From: Phenylobacterium sp. Root700
GTDB lineage: Bacteria; Pseudomonadota; Alphaproteobacteria; Caulobacterales; Caulobacteraceae
DNA: 32,169 nt
Reading direction: 5' to 3'
Assembly (NCBI RefSeq): GCF_001429025.1
Contig: NZ_LMHT01000034.1
Coordinates: 50,736-82,904, forward strand
The translations under genes and the position numbers were made by a program. Within the stretch, counting starts at the first letter, position 1. Every line of letters begins with the position of its first letter. The notes under the pieces were generated by a model that searched no databases, had not been told where the DNA came from, and saw only the letters and a program-made list of their open reading frames with translations. Of the stretch, positions 1 to 7,216 are shown piece after piece.

Positions 1-1388
1 TTCTTGGCGTCCCCGAACAACATCATGGTGTTGTCGCGGAAGAAGAGTTCGTTCTCGACCCCGGCGTAGCCGGAGGACATGCCGCGCTTCACGAACAGCA
101 CGGTGCGGGCCTTTTCGACGTCGAGGATCGGCATGCCGTAGATCGCCGAGGTCGGGTCGGTCTTGGCCGCCGGGTTGGTGACGTCGTTGGCCCCGATGAC
201 GAAGGCGACGTCGGCGGTGGAGAACTCGGAGTTGATGTCCTCCAGCTCGAACACCTCGTCGTAGGACACGTTGGCCTCGGCCAGCAGGACGTTCATGTGG
301 CCCGGCATCCGGCCGGCGACCGGGTGAATGGCGTACTTCACCTCCACGCCTTCCGCCTTCAGTATGTCGCCCATTTCGCGCAGCGCGTGCTGGGCCTGGG
401 AGACGGCCATGCCGTAGCCCGGGACGATGATGACCTTGGAGGCGTTCTTCATGATGAAGGCGGCGTCTTCGGCCGAACCCTTCTTGACCGGCCGGGTCTC
501 GACCTTGCCGCCGGCGCCAGCCACCACGTCCTCGGCGCCGAAGCCGCCCAGGATCACGGAGATGAAGCTGCGGTTCATCGCCTTGCACATGATGTAGGAG
601 AGGATCGCGCCGGACGAGCCGACCAGGGCCCCGGTGATGATCAGGGTGACGTTCTCGAGCGTGAAGCCCAGCGCCGCCGCCGCCCAGCCGGAATAGCTGT
701 TCAGCATCGACACCACGACCGGCATGTCCGCGCCGCCGATCGGGATGATCAGGGTGACGCCGATCAGCAGGGCCAGGGCGAAGATGCCCCAGAAGGCCCA
801 GATCGCCTGGCCGCCGCTCATCACCAGCACCACGATCAGGGCGACGATGCCCACCGCGATGGCGATGTTCAGCAGGTGGCGGGCCGGCAGCATGATCGGC
901 GCGCCGCTCATGTTGCCGTTCAGCTTGGCGAAGGCGATCACCGAGCCGGTGAAGGTGATGGCGCCGATGGCCAGGCCCAGCGACAGCTCGATCAGCGAGT
1001 TGAGGTGCACCATGCCGTCCGCGCCGACGATGCCGTAGGCGGCCGGGGTATGGATAGCGGCGACCGCGACCAGACAGGCGGCCATGCCGACCAGGCTGTG
1101 GAAGGCGGCGACCAGCTGCGGCATCGAGGTCATGGCGACCTTGCGGGCGATGACCGCCCCGACCGCGCCGCCGATGGCGACGCCGCCGAGGATCAGGCCC
1201 AGCGTCAGCGGATCGAGCTTGCCCTGGCCCCAGAGGGTGAGCAGCGCGGTGCCGACGGCGATAGCCATGCCGATCATGCCGTTGCGGTTGCCCGCCTGGC
1301 TGGTCGTGGGGCTGGAAAGGCCGCGTAGGGCCAGGATGAAGAGGACGCCTGAAACGATGTAGGCGATGGCCGCGAGATTGGCGTTCAT
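1..1388 (-). CDS. pntB: NAD(P) transhydrogenase subunit beta (partial, C-terminus cut by window edge)
   Basis: Beta subunit of the proton-translocating transhydrogenase, which couples hydride transfer from NADH to NADP+ to proton entry across the inner membrane. About 462 codons are visible, from the ATG at 1388 to the window edge. The N-terminal half (about residues 1-260) is a run of hydrophobic helices. The C-terminal half is the NADP(H)-binding domain III, with the family signatures PGYGMAVSQAQHA, VAGRMPGHMNVLLAEA and NPAAKTDPTSAIYGMPI. The last visible residues (FFRDNTMMLFGDAKK) lie close to the usual end, so only a few codons should be missing. It starts 4 bp after the pntAB stop and is the last gene of the three-gene pnt operon. 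Identification is secure; only the stop codon is unseen. Confidence 0.97.
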   Translation of the reverse strand, partial: MNANLAAIAYIVSGVLFILALRGLSSPTTSQAGNRNGMIGMAIAVGTALLTLWGQGKLDPLTLGLILGGVAIGGAVGAVIARKVAMTSMPQLVAAFHSLVGMAACLVAVAAIHTPAAYGIVGADGMVHLNSLIELSLGLAIGAITFTGSVIAFAKLNGNMSGAPIMLPARHLLNIAIAVGIVALIVVLVMSGGQAIWAFWGIFALALLIGVTLIIPIGGADMPVVVSMLNSYSGWAAAALGFTLENVTLIITGALVGSSGAILSYIMCKAMNRSFISVILGGFGAEDVVAGAGGKVETRPVKKGSAEDAAFIMKNASKVIIVPGYGMAVSQAQHALREMGDILKAEGVEVKYAIHPVAGRMPGHMNVLLAEANVSYDEVFELEDINSEFSTADVAFVIGANDVTNPAAKTDPTSAIYGMPILDVEKARTVLFVKRGMSSGYAGVENELFFRDNTMMLFGDAK

Positions 1389-1392
1389 GAGC

Positions 1393-1710
1393 CTATTTCG
1401 CCTTCTTCTTGTACATGGCCAGCATGCGCTGGGTGACCAGGAAGCCGCCGAAGATGTTCACGGCGGCGAAGGCCGCGGCGACGGCGCCGGCGCCCTTCGA
1501 GATCATGACGTTCTTGGTCAGCTCGCCGTCCACTCCGTGAGCGGCGGCTGCCAGCAGGGCCCCGACGATGATCACCGAGGAGATGGCGTTGGTCACCGCC
1601 ATCAGCGGCGTGTGCAGGGCGGGGGTGACGCTCCAGACGACGTAGTAGCCCACGAAGATCGCGAGCACGAAGATCGCCAGTCGGAAGACTGTAGGGTCGA
1701 CGGCTTCCAT
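1393..1710 (-). CDS. pntAB: NAD(P) transhydrogenase alpha-2 subunit (membrane part)
   Basis: A 105-residue membrane protein that supplies the first transmembrane helices of the transhydrogenase channel. In enterobacteria this segment is fused to the NAD-binding alpha domain. Here it is a separate gene, as in Rhodospirillum rubrum and other alphaproteobacteria. Hydrophobic segments lie at about residues 8-28, 38-60 and 70-95, and the segment VWSVTPALHTPLMAVTNAIS is typical of the family. The ATG at 1710 is preceded by a good ribosome site (GAGGACCC). It lies 10 bp downstream of pntAA and 4 bp upstream of pntB, so the three genes are almost certainly one operon. Confidence 0.95.
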   Translation of the reverse strand: MEAVDPTVFRLAIFVLAIFVGYYVVWSVTPALHTPLMAVTNAISSVIIVGALLAAAAHGVDGELTKNVMISKGAGAVAAAFAAVNIFGGFLVTQRMLAMYKKKAK

Positions 1711-1720
1711 GAGGGTCCTC

Positions 1721-2854
1721 TTAAGCAGTCAGGGCGGGATGAATGATCGCCCCGCCTTGGGTGACGAGAGCAGCCTTCAGGATTTCGTCCTCGTAGTCGG
1801 GGGCGAACTTGCCCTCCTTGTCGAGGAACAGGCCGGCGAAGGCGAAGAGATTGCGCGCATAGAGCGCCGAGGCGTCGGTCGCGATGCGGCCGGGCAGGTT
1901 GGGCGCGCCAAGGATCTTGGCGCCGTTGGCGGTGACAACCGTCTCGCCCAGCTTGGCGCCGACGACGTTGCCGCCCTGCTCGATGGCCAGGTCGACCAGG
2001 ATCGAGCCGGCCTTCATCGAGGCGACCTGCTCGGCGCTGACCAGCTTGGGGGCCGGACGACCGGGGATCAGCGCCGTGGTGATGACGATGTCCTGCTTGG
2101 CGATGTGGGTGGAGAGCAGCTCGGCCTGCTTGGCCTGGTACTCGGCGCTCATTTCCTTGGCGTAGCCGCCGGCGGTCTGGGCGTTCTTGAACTCCTCGTC
2201 CTCGACGGCGAGGAACTTGGCGCCCAGGCTTTCGACCTGCTCCTTGGTGGCGGGCCGCACGTCGGTGGCGGTGACCACCGCGCCCAGGCGGCGGGCGGTG
2301 GCGATGGCCTGCAGGCCGGCGACGCCGACCCCCATGACGAACACCTTGGCCGCGGCGATGGTGCCGGCCGCCGTCATCATCATCGGCAGGGCCTTGCCAT
2401 AGGCCTCGGCGCCCTCGATCACGGCGCGATAGCCGGCGAGGTTGGCCTGGGAGGACAGCACGTCCATCACCTGGGCCCGCGTGATTCGCGGCACGAACTC
2501 CATGGCGAAGGCGGTGGCGCCCTTGGCGGCCAGCGCCTTCAGGGCGTCTTTCTCGATGTGCGGATTGAGGGTGGCGACAACGATGGTCCCGGCCTTCAAG
2601 AGCGCGATCTCTTCGTCGACGGGGCTGCGGACCTTCAGCAGGATATCGGCCTTGCCGATCGCATCCTTGATGGTCTTGGCCAGGGTCGCGCCCGCGGCTT
2701 CATAGTCGGCGTCGGGATAGGACGCCGCAGCGCCGGCGCCCGCCTCGATCACCACCGAGAATCCGGCGCCGATGAATTTCTTCACCGTCTCTGGAGTCGC
2801 GGCCACACGCGTCTCTCCGGCGCGGCGTTCCTTGGTGACGGCGATGGTCGTCAT
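1721..2854 (-). CDS. pntAA: NAD(P) transhydrogenase alpha-1 subunit (NAD-binding domain)
   Basis: Soluble NAD(H)-binding domain I of the transhydrogenase, 377 residues, in the alanine dehydrogenase/PNT family. Visible hallmarks are the N-terminal KERRAGETRVAATPETV, the RITRAQVMDVLSSQANLAGY segment at about residues 123-142, and the Rossmann motif GVGVAG at about 175-180 followed by ATDVRP. The frame is open upstream to 2899, but I chose the ATG at 2854. It has a strong purine-rich site (GGGGGGAACAGG) just upstream, and the protein then begins MTTIAVTKE like its relatives. It is the first gene of pntAA-pntAB-pntB. A candidate promoter and a small inverted repeat lie at 2895-2958. Confidence 0.96.
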   Translation of the reverse strand: MTTIAVTKERRAGETRVAATPETVKKFIGAGFSVVIEAGAGAAASYPDADYEAAGATLAKTIKDAIGKADILLKVRSPVDEEIALLKAGTIVVATLNPHIEKDALKALAAKGATAFAMEFVPRITRAQVMDVLSSQANLAGYRAVIEGAEAYGKALPMMMTAAGTIAAAKVFVMGVGVAGLQAIATARRLGAVVTATDVRPATKEQVESLGAKFLAVEDEEFKNAQTAGGYAKEMSAEYQAKQAELLSTHIAKQDIVITTALIPGRPAPKLVSAEQVASMKAGSILVDLAIEQGGNVVGAKLGETVVTANGAKILGAPNLPGRIATDASALYARNLFAFAGLFLDKEGKFAPDYEDEILKAALVTQGGAIIHPALTA

Positions 2855-2894
2855 GCGCCCTGTTCCCCCCATGTCAGTCTTCGAACTTGCGGCG

Positions 2895-2924
2895 AACATA
2901 GAAGCCGCCGTTGGCTATTGTCCA
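2895..2924 (-). promoter_or_regulatory. Candidate pnt operon promoter
   Basis: On the minus strand, TGGACA (2924-2919) is followed after 18 bp by TATGTT (2900-2895). This lies about 40 bp upstream of the pntAA start. The match to the -35 consensus is 5/6 and to the -10 consensus 4/6. It is a sequence match only, with no independent support. Confidence 0.35.
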
Positions 2925-2942
2925 GCAATCGAACGCCGGGCT

Positions 2943-2958
2943 TCAAACAAATGTTTGA
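2943..2958. promoter_or_regulatory. Inverted repeat upstream of the pnt promoter (operator-like)
   Basis: TCAAACA-AA-TGTTTGA is a perfect 7-bp inverted repeat with a 2-bp centre, AT-rich in a GC-rich setting. It lies just upstream of the candidate -35 box. Its position suits a dimeric regulator, but no regulator gene is adjacent. Confidence 0.35.
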
Positions 2959-3168
2959 TCCTGAACCCCTTTAGGCTTCGGGGTTTGGCGGCGCCCAGCC
3001 GCCTCTGGTTGTTTGTTGACCCGGATCGGTCGCACGCTTGCTGACGCGCGCCCTCTTCCGCTACGTCACCCCGCGGCTCAATCCAGAAAAAATCGGCGGC
3101 CTGTGAAAAGAACTGCGCTTGGCGCCGGCCAGCCGGCGCTCGCGGCGCGCCGAACGCCAGACAGCATA

Positions 3169-3195
3169 AAGGGCGGGGCTTTCGCGCCCGCCCTT
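3169..3195 (-). terminator. Hairpin terminator after oxidase subunit IV
   Basis: AAGGGCGGG (3169-3177) pairs with CCCGCCCTT (3187-3195) in a 9-bp stem with a 9-nt loop. It starts 25 bp past the stop of the subunit IV gene. On the minus strand it is followed by TTTATG, a short T-rich tail, so it is a plausible intrinsic terminator. Confidence 0.6.
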
Positions 3196-3220
3196 CAAAC
3201 AGCTTCAGACGATGTTCGCC

Positions 3221-3451
3221 TTAGTGGGCGGGTTCGCCGTGCTCGCGCATGACGATGAAACCACCGACCGCCAGGACCAGGCCGACAGCGGCCGAACCCA
3301 GGAAGCCGGTCGCGGTGCAGAACCACAGGGTGATGAAGATCAGGAAGGCGGCGATCGCCAGCGAGCCCCACTTCGCGAGGCTGACGAACAGGCGATAGGT
3401 CGAGGCCTGTTCTTGAATTTCCATGTCGCCGCGGTGGTATTCGGAAGCCAT
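3221..3451 (-). CDS. aa3-type cytochrome c oxidase subunit IV
   Basis: A 76-residue small membrane protein matching the short bacterial aa3-oxidase subunit IV family. It has a hydrophilic N-terminus containing HRGDMEIQEQASTYRLF, then two hydrophobic segments at about residues 28-46 and 50-67, ending REHGEPAH. In this family the protein is an accessory subunit of the cytochrome c oxidase complex in the inner membrane. The frame is open upstream to 3520, but the ATG at 3451 gives the family length and is preceded by GAAGAGAGAG. It is a lone gene, separated from the hydrolase gene upstream by 78 bp, and the other oxidase subunits are not in this window. Confidence 0.85.
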   Translation of the reverse strand: MASEYHRGDMEIQEQASTYRLFVSLAKWGSLAIAAFLIFITLWFCTATGFLGSAAVGLVLAVGGFIVMREHGEPAH

Positions 3452-3529
3452 GGCGGGCCCGTCTCTCTCTTCGAAGAATTCAGTTGGAGCCGGACTACAC
3501 GAACAGCAGCCCGGCCTCAAGGGCTGGCG

Positions 3530-4591
3530 TCAGGCCGGCCAGACCGCCAGCATGGAACGCAGCGCCGCCACCAGGGCCAGCGGCTGATCGACCATGATGT
3601 GGTGGGCGGAGTCGGGGATGGCGATCTCGATGATGTCTTCCGGCAGGGGCGTGACCTCCCCCCTGTCACGGCGCGCCATCACCACCGAACGCTCGCCGTA
3701 GATGTGGGCCAGCGGCGTGGCGACCGCAGGCCGCCCTTGGGTCGTCAAGGCCATCATCGCCGAACGGTCGAGCTTGTTCCACATGTTGGGATCGAAGCGC
3801 CACGACCACCCCTCCCCCGAACCATCCTCCATCGGCGCGCGCTTCAAGGAGCGGCGGGCGATGAAGTCGGCCACGAACAGGTTGCCGGCCGCCTGGGGCG
3901 GCATGAACCGGAACCGGGCCAGGGCCGCGGCGATGGTCGGATAGACCCGCTGGGCGCGGTCGGCGGTCGGGATGTTGGCGACCCGCTGGCGCTGCTCCTC
4001 CAGCAAGCGCTTGCCTTCGGGCGAGTCCGCCGGCGGACCGCCGAAGCCGACATCCACCAGGATCGCCGCATGCATCCGTTCGGGGTGCTGCACGGCGGCG
4101 TAGAACACCTGCGAGCCCCCGAACGAGTGGCCGATATAGACCGGCTTACGCCCGCCTTCGTAGAGGCCCGCCGCCTGGGCGCAGACCTCGGCGTCCTCGG
4201 CGAAGTCCTGGAAAGCGTAGGTCTCGCGCCAGTCGGAAGCGCCCATGCCGGCCAGCGACATCGAGGCCACGCGGTAGTCGGCCGCCAGGAACGGGGCGAT
4301 GAAACTCCACCAGTCGGCGTGGGCCGAGTTGCCGTGCACCAGCAGCAGGCCGGGCTTGCCCACCTCGCCCCAGGTCAGCAGCTCGATCTGCGAACCCATG
4401 GAGGTGACGAAGCGGCGCTCCGGCTCCTGGGCGATGGCGTCGGTGAACCACTGCGGCGCGTCAGGCTCGCGCCCCGAGAACGGCGCCAACGGGGCCTGAA
4501 CCTCGGGCGGCAGCGCGCCGGGCGGGGAGTGAATCGGCTGATCCTCGTAGCCGACAGGCGCGCCTTCTTTGATCGCGGGGTCCAAAGCCAT
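3530..4591 (-). CDS. Alpha/beta-fold hydrolase
   Basis: A 353-residue alpha/beta hydrolase, probably an esterase-like enzyme with unknown substrate. The oxyanion-region motif VHGNSAHADWW is at about residues 85-95. The nucleophile elbow GHSFGG is at about 154-159 (Ser156), and the likely catalytic His lies in DSAHHIMVDQP at about 327-337. The first 60 residues are proline-rich and precede the core. There is no signal peptide, so it is probably cytoplasmic. Its ATG shares one base with the TAA of the upstream PaaI-type thioesterase (TAATG), which suggests translational coupling. A role in ester or acyl-thioester turnover together with that enzyme is an inference from the pairing. Confidence 0.85.
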   Translation of the reverse strand: MALDPAIKEGAPVGYEDQPIHSPPGALPPEVQAPLAPFSGREPDAPQWFTDAIAQEPERRFVTSMGSQIELLTWGEVGKPGLLLVHGNSAHADWWSFIAPFLAADYRVASMSLAGMGASDWRETYAFQDFAEDAEVCAQAAGLYEGGRKPVYIGHSFGGSQVFYAAVQHPERMHAAILVDVGFGGPPADSPEGKRLLEEQRQRVANIPTADRAQRVYPTIAAALARFRFMPPQAAGNLFVADFIARRSLKRAPMEDGSGEGWSWRFDPNMWNKLDRSAMMALTTQGRPAVATPLAHIYGERSVVMARRDRGEVTPLPEDIIEIAIPDSAHHIMVDQPLALVAALRSMLAVWPA

Positions 4592-5067
4592 TACGCCACT
4601 CCTCGTGCTTCCCGTTCGCCGGCCTTACGCACGATCGAACGGATACCCTTGTAGACGCCGGTGCCGGTGATCAGGGTGCGGTCCGCGCACCAGATCTTGC
4701 CGCGAACGGTGAACACGTCGTCCTGCTCGGCGATGATCTCGCTGGTCCCCTCGACCCAGTCGCCCATGTGGGCGCCCGAGAGGAAGTCGGTGGTGAGCCT
4801 GACCGTCACCCAGCCGATCTCACGCTGGTTGGAGATCACCCGGCCCCAGGCCATGTCGGCGAAGCTCATCAGCATGCCGCCGTGACAATTATTCATCCCG
4901 TTGGCGTGGTGTTCCTCCACGCGAAAGGCCATGGTTTCGCCATTCGTGGCGCTGTCGCGTCGCGAATAGAACGGCCCCACGGTGCGGCCAAACCCGCGCT
5001 GCCACAGATTGATGACGTAGCCGTCAGGGACGACAGCGGTTTGAACTTCGGTGAGATCATCGGACAT
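4591..5067 (-). CDS. PaaI-family (hotdog-fold) thioesterase
   Basis: A 158-residue hotdog-fold protein. The core segment HHANGMNNCHGGMLMSFADM (residues about 53-72) carries the NxxxxxHGG pattern of PaaI-type acyl-CoA thioesterases. It is followed by the strand VTVRLTTDFLSGAHMGDWVE. Family members hydrolyse acyl- or aryl-CoA thioesters in the cytoplasm; the substrate here is unknown. The frame is open far upstream (to 5676), but that extension is arginine-rich, overlaps the divergent DUF3617 gene, and is not coding-like. The ATG at 5067 gives the family length, although its ribosome site is weak. It is the first gene of a pair with the alpha/beta hydrolase, joined by a one-base stop/start overlap. 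Confidence 0.88.
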   Translation of the reverse strand: MSDDLTEVQTAVVPDGYVINLWQRGFGRTVGPFYSRRDSATNGETMAFRVEEHHANGMNNCHGGMLMSFADMAWGRVISNQREIGWVTVRLTTDFLSGAHMGDWVEGTSEIIAEQDDVFTVRGKIWCADRTLITGTGVYKGIRSIVRKAGEREARGVA

Positions 5068-5169
5068 CGCCAAAGCTGATGAACGGGCGTTTGAAAAATG
5101 GCAAGCGCCGATCCGCCCCCGCCGCCCGCGGCCGGCCCGGCGCGACTTGAAAACGACAGGGAGAAGACG

Positions 5170-5652
5170 ATGCGGATTGCGATGAGCATGCTGATGGTGG
5201 CGCTGTTGGCGAGCGCCTGTTCCAAGAAGGAAGAAACCGCCAAGAGCGGTGAACCGGCGACGGCCGCCCCGGCCACGACGACCATGCCGGCGGAACTGGC
5301 CGAGGGCCCGAAGCCCGGCAAGTGGCGCATGACCACCGAGATGGCTTCGATGCCCAAGCCCATCACCATGGAGGTCTGCCTGCCCAAGACCAGCTTCAAG
5401 GAGATGCAGACCGCCCAGCAGCAGGCCGGCGTGACCTGCACCGAACAGACGATGACCCGTCAGGGCGCCGACTATGTCGGTCATGCGGTCTGCACGCACT
5501 CGGGTGGGAAGATGACCGTCGACAGCCGCTTCTCGGGCGATTTCTCGACCCGCTACACGACGGAAAGCAAGACCGTGATGGACCCCGCGCCGACCCCGGC
5601 CATGCGCGAGATGACCATGAAGATCACCGCCGAACGCCTCGGCGACTGCTGA
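5170..5652 (+). CDS. DUF3617 family lipoprotein
   Basis: A 160-residue predicted lipoprotein. A short hydrophobic signal ends in the lipobox LASAC (Cys17) and is followed by a charged, Ala/Pro/Thr-rich linker. The mature domain starts PKPGKWRMTTEM and contains conserved-looking cysteines (EVCLPK, VTCTEQ, AVCTHSGG, LGDC), the pattern of the DUF3617 family. That family is found in Proteobacteria and has no established function. I chose the ATG at 5170 because AGGGAGAAG lies just upstream and the signal peptide begins there; the longer frame from 5098 adds a proline-rich stretch. It lies divergent to the thioesterase gene and 127 bp before the amidohydrolase pair. Confidence 0.8.
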   Translation: MRIAMSMLMVALLASACSKKEETAKSGEPATAAPATTTMPAELAEGPKPGKWRMTTEMASMPKPITMEVCLPKTSFKEMQTAQQQAGVTCTEQTMTRQGADYVGHAVCTHSGGKMTVDSRFSGDFSTRYTTESKTVMDPAPTPAMREMTMKITAERLGDC

Positions 5653-5779
5653 TTTAGAGACCGCGCACGGTTTCACCGGCTTGACGGGCGGGCGGCGGGA
5701 AAACCTGCCGCCCGCCTTTGCCGCCGGGGTTGGTTCGTCCTATCGTCGCGCGCAGTTCGACGGGGATGGGTGGCTAGGC

Positions 5780-7216
5780 ATGAGAGTGTTCGAGACGGCG
5801 GTCGCGATGATCGCGGCTGCGGCCTTGGGCGGATGCGCCACGACGACGGCGCCCGCCAAGACGCCTGCGGGCGGCGAAACCGCCAAGGCCCGCCCCCTGC
5901 CCAAGGGCCTGGATTCCGCCCACAACGGCGACCCCTTCGCCTCGACCTATCGCCCCCTGCCCAGCCGCCCGACCGCCCTGTTCGGCGCCACGGTGTTCAC
6001 CGGGACCGGGGAGCGGATCGACGGAGGAACCGTGCTGATCCGCGACGGCAAGATCGAGGCGGTCCGCGCCGGCATCGTGCCCCCGGCCAGCTACGATTTC
6101 GTGGACGCCTCGGGCAAGTACATCACGCCTGGCCTGATCGACGCCCACTCGCACCTCGGCGTCTATCCCTCGCCCGCCGTAGCGGCCCATTCCGACGGCA
6201 ACGAGCTGACCGACCCCAACACCGCCGGGGTCTGGGCCGAGCATTCGGTCTGGCCGCAGGATCCGGGCTTCAACCTGGCCCGCGCCGGCGGGGTGACCAC
6301 GCTGATGGTGCTGCCCGGCTCCGGCAACCTGATCGGCGGCCGTTCGGTCACCCTGCGCAACATCCCGGCCCGCACGGTCCAGGACATGAAATATCCAGGC
6401 GCGCCCTACGGCCTGAAGATGGCCTGCGGCGAGAACCCCAAGCGGGTCTATGGCGCAAAGGGCCGCGCGCCGTCGACCCGGATGGGCAATGTCGCCGGCT
6501 ATCGGAACGCCTGGATCAACGCCGCCGACTACACCCGCAAATGGGACGACTACCGCGCCAAGACCGGCCGCGGCGAAAAGGCCGACCCGCCTAAGCGCGA
6601 CCTGCAGCTCGAAACCCTGGCCGGGGTGCTGAGCGGCGAGATCCTGGTCGAGAACCACTGCTACCGGGCCGACGAGATGGTCCAGATGATCGGGATCGCC
6701 AACGAGTTCGGCTACAAGATCACCGCCTTCCACCACGCCTCGGAGGCCTACAAGATCGCCGACATCCTGGCGAAGAACGACATCTGCACGGCCACCTGGG
6801 CCAACTGGTGGGGCAACAAGCTGGAGGCCTGGGACGGCATCGAGGCCAACGCCGCCCTGGTCCACGCCGCCGGCGGCTGCGCGATCATCAAGTCCGACGA
6901 CCCCGACGTCATCCAGCGCCTGAACCAGGAAGCCGCCGAGGCCCTGGCCGCCGGCCGCGCGGCGGGGCTGAACATCACCGAGGGCCAGGCCATGGCCTGG
7001 ATCACCGCCAATCCGGCCAAGGCGCTGGGCCTGAAAGACACCGGGGCGCTGGAGGTCGGCAAGCGGGCCGACGTGGTGATCTGGGACAAGAACCCCTTCT
7101 CGATCTACGCCCGCGCCGAGCGGGTCTATCTGGACGGGGCGATCGCCTACGACCGGCATGACCCGCGCTACCAGGCGCGGTCGGACTTCGAACTTGGCCA
7201 GGGAGCCAACCGCTGA
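5780..7216 (+). CDS. Amidohydrolase-family lipoprotein (intact metal site)
   Basis: A 478-residue exported amidohydrolase of the imidazolonepropionase-like group. The N-terminus MRVFETAV... ends in the lipobox ALGGC (Cys19), so it is probably anchored in an envelope membrane. The TIM-barrel metal motif PGLIDAHSHLG (His123, His125) is intact, as are candidate later ligands His293 (VENHCYR), His318/His319 (TAFHHASE) and Asp373/Asp374 (KSDDPD). The C-terminal ALEVGKRADVVIWDKNPF is the usual composite beta-domain return. The substrate is unknown; relatives cleave cyclic amides or peptides. The ATG at 5780 was preferred over a longer frame from 5681 because it places the signal peptide at the start. 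Its stop overlaps the next ATG by one base (TGATG). Confidence 0.88.
   Translation: MRVFETAVAMIAAAALGGCATTTAPAKTPAGGETAKARPLPKGLDSAHNGDPFASTYRPLPSRPTALFGATVFTGTGERIDGGTVLIRDGKIEAVRAGIVPPASYDFVDASGKYITPGLIDAHSHLGVYPSPAVAAHSDGNELTDPNTAGVWAEHSVWPQDPGFNLARAGGVTTLMVLPGSGNLIGGRSVTLRNIPARTVQDMKYPGAPYGLKMACGENPKRVYGAKGRAPSTRMGNVAGYRNAWINAADYTRKWDDYRAKTGRGEKADPPKRDLQLETLAGVLSGEILVENHCYRADEMVQMIGIANEFGYKITAFHHASEAYKIADILAKNDICTATWANWWGNKLEAWDGIEANAALVHAAGGCAIIKSDDPDVIQRLNQEAAEALAAGRAAGLNITEGQAMAWITANPAKALGLKDTGALEVGKRADVVIWDKNPFSIYARAERVYLDGAIAYDRHDPRYQARSDFELGQGANR

Larger units (their letters stand above)
2855..3220. other. Intergenic region between pntAA and the oxidase subunit IV gene (366 bp)
   Basis: No convincing coding frame. 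Its left part holds the candidate pnt promoter and an inverted repeat. Its right end holds a GC hairpin that should terminate the oxidase subunit IV transcript. Between about 2960 and 3160 I see only GC-rich sequence with no clear signal. Confidence 0.6.

Noticed and set aside
4591..5676. A 361-residue version of the thioesterase with a long N-terminal extension
   Set aside because: The extra 203 residues are Arg/Gly/His-rich, overlap the convincing DUF3617 lipoprotein gene on the other strand, and are absent from the family. The internal ATG at 5067 is used instead.
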